A DNA stretch of 64,000 nucleotides from Roseiarcus sp963774195 (GCA_963774195.1 CAVZDY010000001.1:1984001-2048000); one strand, 5' to 3'; shown: positions 31,817 to 42,735, counted from the first letter of the stretch. Numbers and translations are program-made. The notes: a model not told the origin generated them from the letters alone.

Positions 31817-33127
31817 CTATGGTGGGTTGAGTGGCGGCAGTCGTGCCGGACGGCGTCGCGAGCGCCGTTCCACTCGGCGCTGCGACGAGCGCACGATCTT
31901 CGCGCCGGCGAAAAGGACTTGGCCGTTCCAGGTCGTGTTCGAGGGCTCCGCCGCGTAAAGACGCCGCTCGAGCGCCGTCGTTGCGGCGGCAAGCGCAGGT
32001 TCGCGCTCGCAGAAAGCCTCGATGGAGGCGAAGCCTTGGCGCCGCGCCCAGACGCCGAACTCGCGGTAGGCGGCTGCTGCGTCTCCCGCCCGGCACGCCC
32101 GTTGCAACCTCGCAAAAGCGGCGGGCTCCGACATTTCGCGCGCCCGACGACGCACTGCCGCCCTTGCGCTCAACCGCCTGGGAAGACCGCGCAACGTCCA
32201 AACCGCGAGAGCGGCGATAGCAAGACCGAGCAGCCAGAGCGCCGCGGTTCGCCAGTCGCGATGCGGGGGAGGCGCGGTCTCGGCCGGCGGCGCCAAATCG
32301 CTGGGCGTCGGCGAGGCCTGCGCAACCGTCACGTCGATTTCGGCCGCGCTCGCGACTTCCTGTCGCTTGTTCTGCGCATTGAACCAGGGGACATCGATCG
32401 CCGGCAGCGCATAGGAGCCAGTCTGCTCGAAAACATAGGCGACTTGATCGACGCGTCGCCCGCCCAAAAAGTCGCCGCGATCGGACGTGACATCCGTAAG
32501 GACAGGGTCGCTGCGATAGACGCGCACGCCGGCCGGCGCCTCGAAGCTTGGCGGCGGAATCATCATCGCCTGCGTATTCGCAGCGAAAGTCTCGATCGTG
32601 CGGGTCAGCGCGCCGCCGACCTTCACGGTCCTGGGATCGCTGTCGATCCGCTGGGTGACGGCAACCGCAGCGACCAATGACGGCGCCGAGGAGGGTTGTT
32701 GGCCTTGTGGAAGCTGCGCGACAAATCGCTGCGGCGGCAAAGTCACCACCCCCGATGCAGCGGGCCTGCCGGGTTCGGCGGCGTAGGAGAAAGCAATTTG
32801 CGCCGGCGGCAGCGCAAATTCGCCAGCCTGCTGCGGCGTGATCAGGTAGCTTCTCCGTATCCCCGCATAGGTTTCGCCATTGATCGTTTCCGTACCGTTC
32901 AGCGCGTTCTCGTCGGGCAGCGTGACGACCGCGCCGGGAAGGTTGAACAGCGGGAATTTCGCCGGCGACATGAAGAAGTTCGGCGCCAGCACCGTGACGC
33001 CGACGCGAACCTGTTCGCCGACCAGCACGGGCCCTGACGGCGCGATTTCGACGCGCACGAACGGCTGCGCGGCGGCTTGCGCAAGGCATGTCGCGAAGAG
33101 GAGGAGCGGGAGCAGCGCGGCTCTCAT
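31817..33127 (-). CDS. batD: BatD-family exported protein
   Basis: A 436-residue protein. The start at 33127 overlaps the preceding stop (ATGA) and gives the signal peptide MRAALLPLLLFATCLAQAAA. Immunoglobulin-like strands follow (VRVEIAPSGPVLVGEQVRVG, TRTIETFAANTQAMMIPPPS, VYRSDPVLTDVTSDRGDFLG), then one transmembrane helix near 315-335 (ALWLLGLAIAALAVWTL) and a cytoplasmic helical tail. BatD is the last component of the MoxR/Bat membrane complex, thought to act in envelope stress or protein folding. It closes a six-gene operon starting at moxR (38202). Confidence 0.85.
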   Translation of the reverse strand: MRAALLPLLLFATCLAQAAAQPFVRVEIAPSGPVLVGEQVRVGVTVLAPNFFMSPAKFPLFNLPGAVVTLPDENALNGTETINGETYAGIRRSYLITPQQAGEFALPPAQIAFSYAAEPGRPAASGVVTLPPQRFVAQLPQGQQPSSAPSLVAAVAVTQRIDSDPRTVKVGGALTRTIETFAANTQAMMIPPPSFEAPAGVRVYRSDPVLTDVTSDRGDFLGGRRVDQVAYVFEQTGSYALPAIDVPWFNAQNKRQEVASAAEIDVTVAQASPTPSDLAPPAETAPPPHRDWRTAALWLLGLAIAALAVWTLRGLPRRLSARAAVRRRAREMSEPAAFARLQRACRAGDAAAAYREFGVWARRQGFASIEAFCEREPALAAATTALERRLYAAEPSNTTWNGQVLFAGAKIVRSSQRRVERRSRRRPARLPPLNPP

Positions 33128-34701
33128 TGCTGCGGCGCCTGTGCTTCGATCGCGAACTTCCGCCGCAGGAGGTCCGCCGGCGTGGTCTGGATGTTGCGCA
33201 TCCACATTTCGGCGGTCTGCTGGGCCGCGTCGATCTGATCGAGCACGCCCTGCTTTCCCCTTTCGTCGAATTGGGTGGCGTCGGGGGTGTATTCCGGGTC
33301 CTGATGCTTCTCGGCTTGGTGCTCGTCGCCTGGCTTCGGCTTCGGGATCAGCTTTTGCAGCAGTTCGAGATTGGCCTGCGCGGCGGCGAAGTCGGGAGAT
33401 CGCTTCAACGCCGCCTGGTCGCTTGCAATTGCCGGCGCAAGCTTGCCGAGCTTGGCGAGAGCATTGCCCTGGTTGTAGAAGCTCTCGGCGGAATCGACAT
33501 GCGCGAACGCGTCGATCGCCTCGTCGTAGCGCCCTGCGCGATAGAGAGCGACGCCGCGCCACATTGGATCAGCGAAGCGCTCCGCCGCTGTGGCGTAGTC
33601 GCCGCGATCAAAGGCGATGCGGCCTTGCTGATCGGGGGTAAGCCACATGTCGGCAAGCCGCCATTCCCTGGCGCTGGCCCCATTATGCGGCGCGATTGCA
33701 AGCCCGATCGCGACCACGCTGACCCAACGGATGGTCCACCCCCGCCGAAACCACAATGCGGCGAGGAAGGCGATCGGGATCGTCAGCCACCAACCCGCTT
33801 CGCTCCAGCGGGCGTCGCTATCCGACTCCTCTCTTTCGAGGTGAGATTGCGCGCGCCGGGCGATCCACTTCACGTCGGAATCATCCGACGTGACGATCGT
33901 CAGCGCGAGGCCTGCGCCCGACTTGAGCCTTCGCAGCGCATCGACGTCGAGGCGCGCGATGACGCGCCGTCCCGACGCGTCGGTGAGAAATTGGTCCTTG
34001 CCGATTTTCACCGGCCCGCCTTCCGGCGCGCCGATCGCCAGCGCCATGATCTCATTCTTGCTGTTGCGATTTTTGAGGGCGTCGAAGGCGCTGGTTTCGA
34101 CGCCGTCAGTCATCAACAGGATCGTTCCGGGCGTATCCTGGCCGGCGAGCGCTGCCTGGGCCGCCGCAACAGCCTTGGCCGTATCCTTGCCGGGAACCGG
34201 CATGATCGAAGTTGCAAGCGAGTCGACATAAGATTGGATCAAGCTTGCGTCGTCGGTCAGCGGCAGGACCAGATGCGCTGAGCCGGCGTAGGCGAGGATC
34301 GTCGTCCTCGCGCCTTGGCGGAGCGCCAAGAGATCGCGCACTTTCAGCTTGGCGCGTTCGAGGCGGGTCGGCGAGACATCGATCGCATTCATCGTCGGCG
34401 AGAGATCAATTGCAATCACCAATGGCGCTTTGTCTTGCACGAAAGGTGGCCTCTCTCGCTCCCATGTCGGCCCAGCCAGGGCGATCGAGCCGAGCGCCAT
34501 GAGCGCCGCCGTGAGATGCGCCGGTCGCAGACGGCGATATTCGCGCCGCCCGACGATCAGATGGTCGAGCAAGTGCGGCGCGATGATCGCGCCCCATCGC
34601 GCGCGGAGGTCCTCGCGGCGGCTCGCCGCCCAGAACAACGCGATCGCGGCGAGCAGCCCCCAAAGCCATTCCGGGCGCAGGAAGTGAAAGTCAGCCATCA
34701 T
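33124..34701 (-). CDS. VWA-domain protein fused to TPRs (BatB/BatC fusion)
   Basis: A 525-residue protein; the start at 34701 (MMADFHFLRPEW) overlaps the batA stop. Two N-terminal transmembrane helices, a VWA domain with MIDAS AIDLSPTMNAID (the third MIDAS residue is Thr rather than Ser), DGVETS as the later metal contact, and two more helices near 300-335. Residues ~360-450 are TPR units (GRIAFDRGDYATAAERFADP, YNQGNALAKLGKLAPAIA), and an acidic/basic low-complexity tail rich in Lys-Pro and Gln follows. Bacteroides-type BatB and BatC are separate; here they form one chain. Confidence 0.85.
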   Translation of the reverse strand: MMADFHFLRPEWLWGLLAAIALFWAASRREDLRARWGAIIAPHLLDHLIVGRREYRRLRPAHLTAALMALGSIALAGPTWERERPPFVQDKAPLVIAIDLSPTMNAIDVSPTRLERAKLKVRDLLALRQGARTTILAYAGSAHLVLPLTDDASLIQSYVDSLATSIMPVPGKDTAKAVAAAQAALAGQDTPGTILLMTDGVETSAFDALKNRNSKNEIMALAIGAPEGGPVKIGKDQFLTDASGRRVIARLDVDALRRLKSGAGLALTIVTSDDSDVKWIARRAQSHLEREESDSDARWSEAGWWLTIPIAFLAALWFRRGWTIRWVSVVAIGLAIAPHNGASAREWRLADMWLTPDQQGRIAFDRGDYATAAERFADPMWRGVALYRAGRYDEAIDAFAHVDSAESFYNQGNALAKLGKLAPAIASDQAALKRSPDFAAAQANLELLQKLIPKPKPGDEHQAEKHQDPEYTPDATQFDERGKQGVLDQIDAAQQTAEMWMRNIQTTPADLLRRKFAIEAQAPQQ

Positions 34702-35711
34702 GCGCGCGCCTCCGTTGCAGCGCGGTGAGCGCGCCAACGTTGGCGGGAGGCGATGAGGAAGATCGCGGCGGAATAGGCGAACAAGAGCGCTTGCGCCGCT
34801 CCGAGCGGCACGAAGAACAATTCGCGCACCGGCCGCCAGCCCAGCGTCTTCTGGTTGGCGGGCGTGATCGTATCGAGCGTCGCATAGATTTGCTCGAGCT
34901 GGGCTTGGTCTTGGCCGAAGAAATAACGCCCGCCGGTGGCCGCCGCGATCTTCTGCAGCGTGTCGACGTCGGCCTTGTCCTCTCCGCTCGCGTCTGGGTC
35001 GCCGATGCCGATTGTATGGATGGTGACGCCCTGCTGCTTGGCGATATCGGCTGCGCGGTCCGGCGGCATGCGGCTGGCGGTGTCGTTGCCGTCGGTCAGC
35101 AGCACCAGCACCTTGTCCGGCGCCTTGCTCGGCTTGAACATCTTGATCCCGAGCCCGATCGCATCGCCGAGCGCGGTGCGCGGGCCGGCCATGCCAGGAA
35201 CCATTGTCGCGATCATCGTCCGGACAATGGCATGGTCGAGCGTGAAGGGCGCTAGCGGATAGGGCGCATCGCCAAAGACGATCAGTCCGATGCGATCGCC
35301 GGCGCGCCGTTGCACGAATTCATCGACGACGGCGCGCACCGCTTCGACGCGCGGGATGCGCTTGCCGGAGAGGTCGCGGTAGTCGCGCGTATCCATCGAT
35401 TGCGAGAGGTCGAGCGCGAGCAGCAGGTCCCTCGCGGGCACGATCTTTTGGACCGGCGGGTCGACGAACTGCGGCCGCGCCAGGGCGAGGACGACGAGCA
35501 TCCAACAGATCGGCGCCAATATCTTCTGAGCGAGATTGGTTTGCGGCGTCAGCGCGCCCGCCGCGGGTTTCACGCCCGCGGCGTGCGCGACCTCGGCGAA
35601 GAAGGCCAGCCGCACCGACGCCGTCTCTTCGCGATAAGGCGGGAGCAGCCGCCAGACCAAGATCGGGACCGGCAGCAGCGCCAGCAGCCAGGGATAATCA
35701 AGCTGATACAT
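34698..35711 (-). CDS. batA: VWA-domain membrane protein (BatA)
   Basis: A 337-residue protein. Membrane helices at ~8-25 and ~58-75, then a VWA domain with the complete MIDAS LALDLSQSMDTRD (near 95), the Thr contact in GPRTALGDAIG and the Asp in LLTDGNDTAS; a last helix at ~305-325 (ALLFAYSAAIFLI). The VWA domain faces the periplasm and binds Mg2+ and a partner protein. Its ATG overlaps the preceding DUF4381 gene by 14 nt, and its stop overlaps the start of the BatB/C gene. Confidence 0.9.
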   Translation of the reverse strand: MYQLDYPWLLALLPVPILVWRLLPPYREETASVRLAFFAEVAHAAGVKPAAGALTPQTNLAQKILAPICWMLVVLALARPQFVDPPVQKIVPARDLLLALDLSQSMDTRDYRDLSGKRIPRVEAVRAVVDEFVQRRAGDRIGLIVFGDAPYPLAPFTLDHAIVRTMIATMVPGMAGPRTALGDAIGLGIKMFKPSKAPDKVLVLLTDGNDTASRMPPDRAADIAKQQGVTIHTIGIGDPDASGEDKADVDTLQKIAAATGGRYFFGQDQAQLEQIYATLDTITPANQKTLGWRPVRELFFVPLGAAQALLFAYSAAIFLIASRQRWRAHRAATEARA

Positions 35712-36213
35712 CGTGCGCCTCGATCCAATGGCGCGCCGCGCGCAGGCATGCGTCGGACACAGTCGGCCCAGGCTTCGCCGAGGACCGATATTCCCTGGTG
35801 ATCAGCAGGGCGGCGAGCGGCTCCGGCATTGCGGCGCCGCCGCGTTCGTTCTCGCTGAGGAACCTCACCCAGCTTTCTTGCGAGAGCGCGGCGACGCGGG
35901 CGCGCGGCCAAGCCGCCAGCGCGACGCGCTTGAGAAGCGGGGGCAGGGCGGCCAATGCAGCGGCGTCTCCCTCGCCGACGCGCTTCTCGATCGCGCCGAG
36001 TTCGGCGAGCGCCTCCGCGCGGTAGCGGTTGGCGTCGCAGCGGCGAAGCCAATGCGCGAAGCCCCAAGCCGCCAGCGCGAGAATGACGAGCGCCAGCGCC
36101 GCCCATCCCCACGTCTGCGGGACGTAGCTCACCGGCGGCGGCGTCGCGACGTCGGCCAGCTTCTCAAGCGCGGCGCGAACCGATGGATCGAGGGTCGGCG
36201 CCGTCTCGGCCAT
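35698..36213 (-). CDS. DUF4381 membrane protein
   Basis: A 171-residue protein with one transmembrane helix near 38-58 (WGWAALALVILALAAWGFAHW) and a cytoplasmic helical domain of about 110 residues (AEALAELGAIEKRVGEGDAA, LPPLLKRVALAAWP). This layout and the position between DUF58 and BatA define the DUF4381 family. It is regarded as part of the MoxR/Bat complex; no catalytic residue is evident. The start at 36213 (MAETAPTLDPS) lies 2 nt after the DUF58 stop codon. Confidence 0.82.
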   Translation of the reverse strand: MAETAPTLDPSVRAALEKLADVATPPPVSYVPQTWGWAALALVILALAAWGFAHWLRRCDANRYRAEALAELGAIEKRVGEGDAAALAALPPLLKRVALAAWPRARVAALSQESWVRFLSENERGGAAMPEPLAALLITREYRSSAKPGPTVSDACLRAARHWIEAHDVSA

Positions 36214-36215
36214 GG

Positions 36216-37211
36216 CTACCTCCGTCGATTGTCCGACGAGCGGCTTCCGAGCAGGCGGCGAATCTGCGCCGCCGTATCCTCCGCCGCGGAGATCGGCAGC
36301 ACCGGCACGCCAATCTCGCGCTCCCAGGCCAGGATGTCCTTGGCGTAGCCATGAGCATAGTCGATGACGTTTTTGCGCGCGCCGCGCCTCAGCTCCGCCT
36401 GAAGTTCGCCGTCGCTGACCACCAGTTCGAGCGAAGAGGGCAGTTCGACCAGAAACGGGTCGTAGATCAACGCGGCGACGACATCGTTGTGCGCCGCGAG
36501 CCGCAACAACAGGTCGCGCGTGCCGGGGCCGTGGCCATCGAAGTCGCTGGCGATCACCACGAGAAAATCATGGCCGACGATCTCGGCGGCGGCCGTGAGC
36601 GCGGCGTCGAGCTGGCGTTGATTGCGTTGTGTCTCGGAGTCGGCGTTGAGCATCGCGTTCTGGTTCGCAACCATCTCGAAGAAGCGCATCGCCGCCGTCT
36701 TGCTGCGATGGGGCCGAACCTCCTCGATCCGCTCGTCGTTGAACACGATGCCGCCAACGCGATCGCCTTGCGCGAGGACGCGCCACGCGCCGAGCGCGGC
36801 GACCTCCGCCGCGGCGACCGACTTCATCGCGCGCCGCGTGCCAAAGAACATGTTGATGCGCTGATCGACGACGAAGAGCGTCGGCCGGTCCTTCTCTTCG
36901 GCGTAGACGCGCACAAAAGGCTTGCCCGTGCGCGCCGTAACGCGCCAGTCCATGGTCCGGATGTCGTCGCCGGGAGAATATTGTCGAAGTTCTTCGAAGG
37001 CGAGACCGCGCCCCCGCACGCGCGAGGCGTGACGGCCGGAGAGGATGCTGTGGATGGGCTGGCGCGGCAGAAAGCTGAAGTTGCGCGCTTTGTGCTGCAG
37101 TCCAGCAAGGTCTGCGCTCGATACGTAGACGCCGGCGGTGTCCGCGGGCCGTGGCGCGCCGAGGCGACGAACGCCTTTCGATCGGTGCAATGCGTCCCGC
37201 GATGACTCCAT
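36216..37211 (-). CDS. DUF58 protein (VWA-like) of the MoxR/Bat operon
   Basis: A 331-residue soluble protein. The start at 37211 (MESSRDALHRSK) is preceded by GAGGTCGAGACG; a longer open frame upstream is not used. GRGLAFEELRQYSPGDDIRTMDWRV (in parts near 85-110) is the DUF58 hallmark, and the C-terminal half is a VWA-like fold (HDFLVVIASDFDGHGPGTRD) lacking a full MIDAS. DUF58 proteins pair with MoxR ATPases as their specificity subunits. It sits between moxR (10-nt gap) and the DUF4381 gene. Confidence 0.88.
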   Translation of the reverse strand: MESSRDALHRSKGVRRLGAPRPADTAGVYVSSADLAGLQHKARNFSFLPRQPIHSILSGRHASRVRGRGLAFEELRQYSPGDDIRTMDWRVTARTGKPFVRVYAEEKDRPTLFVVDQRINMFFGTRRAMKSVAAAEVAALGAWRVLAQGDRVGGIVFNDERIEEVRPHRSKTAAMRFFEMVANQNAMLNADSETQRNQRQLDAALTAAAEIVGHDFLVVIASDFDGHGPGTRDLLLRLAAHNDVVAALIYDPFLVELPSSLELVVSDGELQAELRRGARKNVIDYAHGYAKDILAWEREIGVPVLPISAAEDTAAQIRRLLGSRSSDNRRR

Positions 37212-37221
37212 CGTCTCGACC

Positions 37222-38202
<981 letters not shown>

Positions 38203-38272
38203 TGAATGGCCTCGGGGCATTCCGCGCGGGATGGCGCCTGACGGTATGTTTTCTGGCCGCCAGGGCGAACAG

Positions 38273-39946
38273 CTATTGGACGCGCGCTTTTGCGGCGTTC
38301 TCTTTGATCTTGTTTTCGACGTCGCGAGCGACTTGATCGATCGAGAAGCTCGCCGGCTCCTGGCTCGGCGGATATTCGATGAAGGTCTTGAGGAAAGCCT
38401 GCGCGCGCAAGCTTACGTCAAAGATCAAATAGCCGTTCTCGGCTAGCCAGCTGTCGTATTGGTCGGAGACGATGTCAGCGCGTTCGTACGGGTCCATGCG
38501 CAGGTTGAAAATCTTTGGCAGGCGCAGACAGACGAGAGGTTCTCGCCAGACAGCAAGGCCTCCTCGGGCTCGTTGCTCGCAGAATATGGCCTTCCAATTC
38601 TTGTAGCGGTAGGCGACCAGCACGCCGTCGTCGTCGAAGTAGGCGAATTCGTCGCGCGCGCTGTTGGGCTGTTGGCCGGTGAGATACGGAAGCTGATTGA
38701 AGCCGTCGAGATGCACCTTGAAGGTCTTGTCGCCGATGTTGGTCCCCTTGAGCAAGCGATCCTTGATCGTCGTATCGCCAACGGCGGCGAGCAACGTCGG
38801 GAACCAATCGAGACCAGAGAAGACCTCCGTCACGACTTCGCCCGACTTGATGTGGCCGGGCCAACGGATCATCGCCGGCACGCGAAACGCGCCCTCGTAG
38901 TTTGAATCTTTTTCGTTGCGGAAAGGCGAGTTGGCGGCGTCGGGCCAGGTGAAGCGGTTGGGCCCGTTATCGGTCGTATAGATGACGATGGTGTTGTCAG
39001 CGATCTTGAGGTCGTCAAGCAATTTGAGCAGTTTGCCGACATCGTCGTCATGCTCGATCATGGCGTCGGCGTAATTGTTGCCCGGCATGCCGCTTTGGCC
39101 GCGCAGCGATGGCGGCACGTGCGTCTCGAAATGCATGTGCGTAAAATTCATCCAGCAAAAGAACGGCGTGTTCGCCTGAACCTGCTTCTTGATCCAATCC
39201 ACGCAAGCGTTGGACGTCTCCTCGTCGATCGTCTCCATCCGTTTGGCGGTCAGCGGCCCGGTATCCTCGACCTTGCCGTCGGCATAGCTGCGAAGAACGC
39301 CGCGCGGATTATACGCCTTGAGAAAAGCAGGATCGTCCTTCGGCCAATAGGGGCGCTCGGGCTCTTCCTCGGCGTTGAGGTGATAGAGGTTGCCGAAAAA
39401 CTCATCGAATCCGTGCCGGGTCGGCAGATATTCGTCCTTGTCGCCGAGATGGTTCTTGCCGAATTGGCCGGTCGCATAGCCGAGCGGCTTAATGGCCTGG
39501 GCGATGGTGACGTCGCGGTCCTGCAGGCCGACGGTTGCGCCGGGAACGCCGACCTTGGAGAGCCCGGTGCGCTTGCAGGATTGCCCGGTGATGAAGGTCG
39601 AGCGGCCTGCGGTGCACGAGTTCTCGGCGTAATAGTCCGTGAACATCATGCCTTCCCTGGCGATGCGGTCGATGTTGGGCGTTTTGTAGCCCATCACGCC
39701 GAATGAGTAGCAACTGAGATTGGTCTGGCCGATGTCGTCGCCGAAGATGACGAGGATGTTGGGTTTGCCAAGGGTGGCCGCATTTTGCGCTTGCGCAGGC
39801 TGATCCTGCGTTTCGGCCGCCAAAGTCGCCGCCACCAGCGTCGCGCCGCCCAAGAGCATATCGCGCCGGTTGAGCGCGGGCCTAGCCTGGCTTGCATCCA
39901 GCGCCTCGCTCGGGGTCGCCTCACGGAATCCGTTCCTGCCGGGCAT
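38273..39946 (-). CDS. Tat-exported arylsulfatase
   Basis: A 557-residue sulfatase. The start at 39946 (MPGRNGFREATPS) follows GGAGGAA at the proper distance. A twin-arginine signal, LNRRDMLLGGATLVAATL, is near 26-43. The metal site is FGDDIG (near 68) and the formylglycine motif CTAGR at 111-115 is intact (C-x-A-x-R). GQFGKNHLGD, NFTHMHFETH and TTDNGPNR carry the other active-site residues. It releases sulfate from sulfate esters in the periplasm. The Cys must be converted by an oxidase (FGE or anSME) not encoded here; the C-x-A-x-R form is compatible with either. Confidence 0.9.
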   Translation of the reverse strand: MPGRNGFREATPSEALDASQARPALNRRDMLLGGATLVAATLAAETQDQPAQAQNAATLGKPNILVIFGDDIGQTNLSCYSFGVMGYKTPNIDRIAREGMMFTDYYAENSCTAGRSTFITGQSCKRTGLSKVGVPGATVGLQDRDVTIAQAIKPLGYATGQFGKNHLGDKDEYLPTRHGFDEFFGNLYHLNAEEEPERPYWPKDDPAFLKAYNPRGVLRSYADGKVEDTGPLTAKRMETIDEETSNACVDWIKKQVQANTPFFCWMNFTHMHFETHVPPSLRGQSGMPGNNYADAMIEHDDDVGKLLKLLDDLKIADNTIVIYTTDNGPNRFTWPDAANSPFRNEKDSNYEGAFRVPAMIRWPGHIKSGEVVTEVFSGLDWFPTLLAAVGDTTIKDRLLKGTNIGDKTFKVHLDGFNQLPYLTGQQPNSARDEFAYFDDDGVLVAYRYKNWKAIFCEQRARGGLAVWREPLVCLRLPKIFNLRMDPYERADIVSDQYDSWLAENGYLIFDVSLRAQAFLKTFIEYPPSQEPASFSIDQVARDVENKIKENAAKARVQ

Positions 39947-40265
39947 CGCTGCTTCCTCCAACTCGTGGCCGTTCGCGCCGAACGCACGCCGAAAGAGGCG
40001 CCGTCAGCGTTTGGCCGGGCGCGCCTTCTCTGGGGGCGGGCCGCCAACCTCGATCGGCGCCGCGAAGGCGGTGATTTTCTGCGTCATCGCAGAGAAATAG
40101 AGGCGCCGTGACGAGGCAACAGGGGGCGTACCCCGTTTTTGCAATGCCCTTGTGGCCTTTCGGTTCATCCACTAATCCTATTGTAGGGCAACCAGGCAAA
40201 TGTTACGGTTGGTCGACGCAGACGCCGGCCATGGCGCTTTGAGTGCAATCGAAGGGGAGGATCTG
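39947..40265. other. Divergent intergenic region, sulfatase / FCD regulator
   Basis: 319 bases without a gene. Near the GntR start there is TTG-TAGGG-CAA within CCTATTGTAGGGCAACC (about 40180-40195), which could be an FCD-type operator half-pair. Nothing else stands out. Confidence 0.4.
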
Positions 40266-40985
40266 ATGGCGGAGCCCAAAAGAAGCCCATTCGGTCAGGT
40301 TGGGCGAGCGGCGCCATTGCACCTCAAGATTGCCGCCCTGATCTCGCGCGAGATTGATCGGGGCCAATTCAAACCGGGGGATAGGCTCCCGACCGAGCAC
40401 GACCTCGCGGCCCAATTCGACGTCAGCCGAAACGTCATCCGGGAGGCGATCGCCTGCCTGCGCTCCGATGGCGTCATTGACTCGCGGCAAGGCGTCGGCG
40501 CCTTCGTGCTGGAGCCGAGGGACCGGCAGACGATCCGAATCGACGGCTCCGATCTTCAAAAAACGCAAAACATTTGCAGCCTGTTCGAATTGCGCACGAT
40601 CCTCGAGATCGAAGCTGCGGCCTTGGCCGCAGCGCGCCGGTCGGAGGCGCAACTCGAGGGCATACGGACGGCGTTGGAAACGATGACCGGCGCCGAAAAA
40701 TGGTCCGCCGCGAGCATCGACGCCGATCTCGAATTTCACCGCAGGATCGCCGCCGCAACTTGCAACGACTACATCGTGACGTTCCTGAGTTTCATCTCCC
40801 AGACCATGAGGGAGACGATAAGACAGGCGCGAGCCAAACATGAACTCGAGGCGGTGATCGAGGCCACGATCGCCGAGCACATCGGGATTTTCGAGGCGAT
40901 CGCCGCGAAGGACGCCGCGGCCGCGCGGCAGGCGATGAAGACGCATATCCACGGGGCGGCCTCCCGTCTCGGCATCGAACTCTGA
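40266..40985 (+). CDS. GntR-family regulator with FCD domain (LldR/FadR type)
   Basis: A 239-residue protein; start at 40266 (MAEPKRSPFG) after AAGGGGAGGATCTG. N-terminal winged helix (LPTEHDLAAQFDVSRNVIREAI), C-terminal FCD domain with metal-ligand pattern DLEFHRRI, EHIGIFEAI and THIHGA. FCD regulators bind small carboxylates such as lactate. It stands 22 nt upstream of the D-lactate dehydrogenase gene on the same strand, so it is the likely lactate-responsive repressor of that operon. Confidence 0.88.
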   Translation: MAEPKRSPFGQVGRAAPLHLKIAALISREIDRGQFKPGDRLPTEHDLAAQFDVSRNVIREAIACLRSDGVIDSRQGVGAFVLEPRDRQTIRIDGSDLQKTQNICSLFELRTILEIEAAALAAARRSEAQLEGIRTALETMTGAEKWSAASIDADLEFHRRIAAATCNDYIVTFLSFISQTMRETIRQARAKHELEAVIEATIAEHIGIFEAIAAKDAAAARQAMKTHIHGAASRLGIEL

Positions 40986-41007
40986 AGCCCTACGGCGAAG
41001 ACTGCAC

Positions 41008-42735
41008 ATGAACCACCTCATCGACGCATTGCGCTCCATCGTCGGCTCTCGTTACGTGCTGACGGGCGATCGAGCCACTCGCCGCTTTCGCAAGGGATAC
41101 CGCTATGGCGACGGCGCCGTCCTTGCAGTCGTGCGACCGGCGAGCCTCGTTGAGCAATGGCGGGCGCTGAAGGCCTGCGTCGACGCGGGCGTGATCGTGA
41201 TTTCTCAGGCGGCCAACACAGGCCTTACCGGAGGTTCGACGCCCGATGGCGACGACTACGATCGGCCGATCGTCATCATCAATATGCTGCGGCTGAACCA
41301 CATTCATCTCATTGGCGGCGGACGTCAGGTAATCTGCCAGCCCGGGGCGACGCTTGAACAACTCGAAAGGCAGTTGAAGTCGATCGGGCGCGAGCCGCAT
41401 TCGGTTATCGGCTCGTCCTGCATCGGCGCGTCGGTCGTCGGCGGAATCTGCAACAATTCTGGCGGATCGCTGATCCGGCGCGGTCCGGCCTATACGCAAT
41501 TTGCGCTGTTCGCCCAAGTTGGAAGCGATGGGGTTCTTCGCCTCGTCAACCATCTTGGGGTCGAATTGGGCGAGGATCCCGATGAGATGTTGGCGCGGCT
41601 CGATCGTGGCGACATCCGCGAAAGCGACATCGACTATTCCGACGGCCGCTGGGCGTCGGACCAGGAATATCATCGGCATGTCCGAGACGTCGAAGCCTCG
41701 ACCCCGGCTCGCTTCAATGCCGATCCTCGCCGTCACTATGAGGCGTCGGGTTCGGCCGGGAAACTGGCGGTCTTCGCGGTGCGGCTCGACACCTTTGCGG
41801 CGGATCGGGATGTTACCGTCTTCTACATCGGCTCGAATGACCCGGCGGAGCTCGAATCCATCCGCCGCGATATTCTCCGCGACTTCCGGAATGTGCCGAT
41901 CGCCGGCGAATACATGCATCGCGGCGCCTTCGACGCCAGCCGTCGTTTCGGCAAGGATCTTTTCCTGTTCGTGCGGAGGTTCGGCGCCAACAACGTCCCC
42001 AAGGCCTACGCCGCCAAAAGCTGGTTCGATGGACTGACCGAAAGGCTGGGGCTCGGCGGCGCGATAAGCGACCATATTCTGCAGGCGATTGTTTCGCGGC
42101 TGCCCGAGCACCTGTCGCAACGCCTCAACGAATACAGAGACGTCTACGCCCATCACCTCCTTCTCAAGATGGGGAATAGCGGCGCCGAAGAGGCGCGCGA
42201 ATATCTCGCCCGCAGGTTTCCCTCAGCCACCGGCAATTATTTCGAATGCAGCGATGACGAGGGCGCCGCGGCCTTCCTCAACCGCTTCGCGGTCGGCGGG
42301 GCGATCGTCCGCTACCGGGCGGTCAATCGCAAAACGGTCGAGGATATCGTCGCGCTGGATATCGCGTTGCCGAGGAATACGCTCGACTGGTTCGAAACTC
42401 TGCCTGAAGAGATCGAAGCGAAGCTCGCGTTCAAAATGTACTGCGGCCATTTCTTCTGCCACGTTCTTCACCAGGAGTATCTGGTGAAGAAGGGCGAGGA
42501 TTGCCTAGCTATCGAACACGCCATGTGGAAGCTGCTGGATGCTCGCGGCGCGGAGTATCCAGCCGAGCACAACGTCGGCCACCTCTACCGGGCCAAACCG
42601 GCCCTGCGCGATTTCTACCAGACGCTCGATCCGACCAACACGTTCAACCCCGGAATAGGTCAGACCTCGAAAAGAAAGCACTGGCGGGTCGACGACGGCG
42701 TCGAGCCGTGTGGCTGCACTGATCACGTCCACTGA
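41008..42735 (+). CDS. dld: FAD-dependent D-lactate dehydrogenase (quinone type)
   Basis: A 575-residue flavoprotein, close to the 571 residues of E. coli Dld. FAD-binding-4 (PCMH) domain at ~35-210 with QAANTGLTGGSTPDGDDYD and GSSCIGASVVGGICNNSGG; the C-terminal half is the membrane-binding D-LDH domain (MYCGHFFCHVLHQEYLVKKG, HNVGHLYRAKPALRDFYQTL, DPTNTFNPGIGQTSK). It oxidises D-lactate to pyruvate and passes electrons to the quinone pool at the inner membrane. MurQ in the same window releases D-lactate. It forms an operon with the FCD regulator upstream. Confidence 0.93.
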   Translation: MNHLIDALRSIVGSRYVLTGDRATRRFRKGYRYGDGAVLAVVRPASLVEQWRALKACVDAGVIVISQAANTGLTGGSTPDGDDYDRPIVIINMLRLNHIHLIGGGRQVICQPGATLEQLERQLKSIGREPHSVIGSSCIGASVVGGICNNSGGSLIRRGPAYTQFALFAQVGSDGVLRLVNHLGVELGEDPDEMLARLDRGDIRESDIDYSDGRWASDQEYHRHVRDVEASTPARFNADPRRHYEASGSAGKLAVFAVRLDTFAADRDVTVFYIGSNDPAELESIRRDILRDFRNVPIAGEYMHRGAFDASRRFGKDLFLFVRRFGANNVPKAYAAKSWFDGLTERLGLGGAISDHILQAIVSRLPEHLSQRLNEYRDVYAHHLLLKMGNSGAEEAREYLARRFPSATGNYFECSDDEGAAAFLNRFAVGGAIVRYRAVNRKTVEDIVALDIALPRNTLDWFETLPEEIEAKLAFKMYCGHFFCHVLHQEYLVKKGEDCLAIEHAMWKLLDARGAEYPAEHNVGHLYRAKPALRDFYQTLDPTNTFNPGIGQTSKRKHWRVDDGVEPCGCTDHVH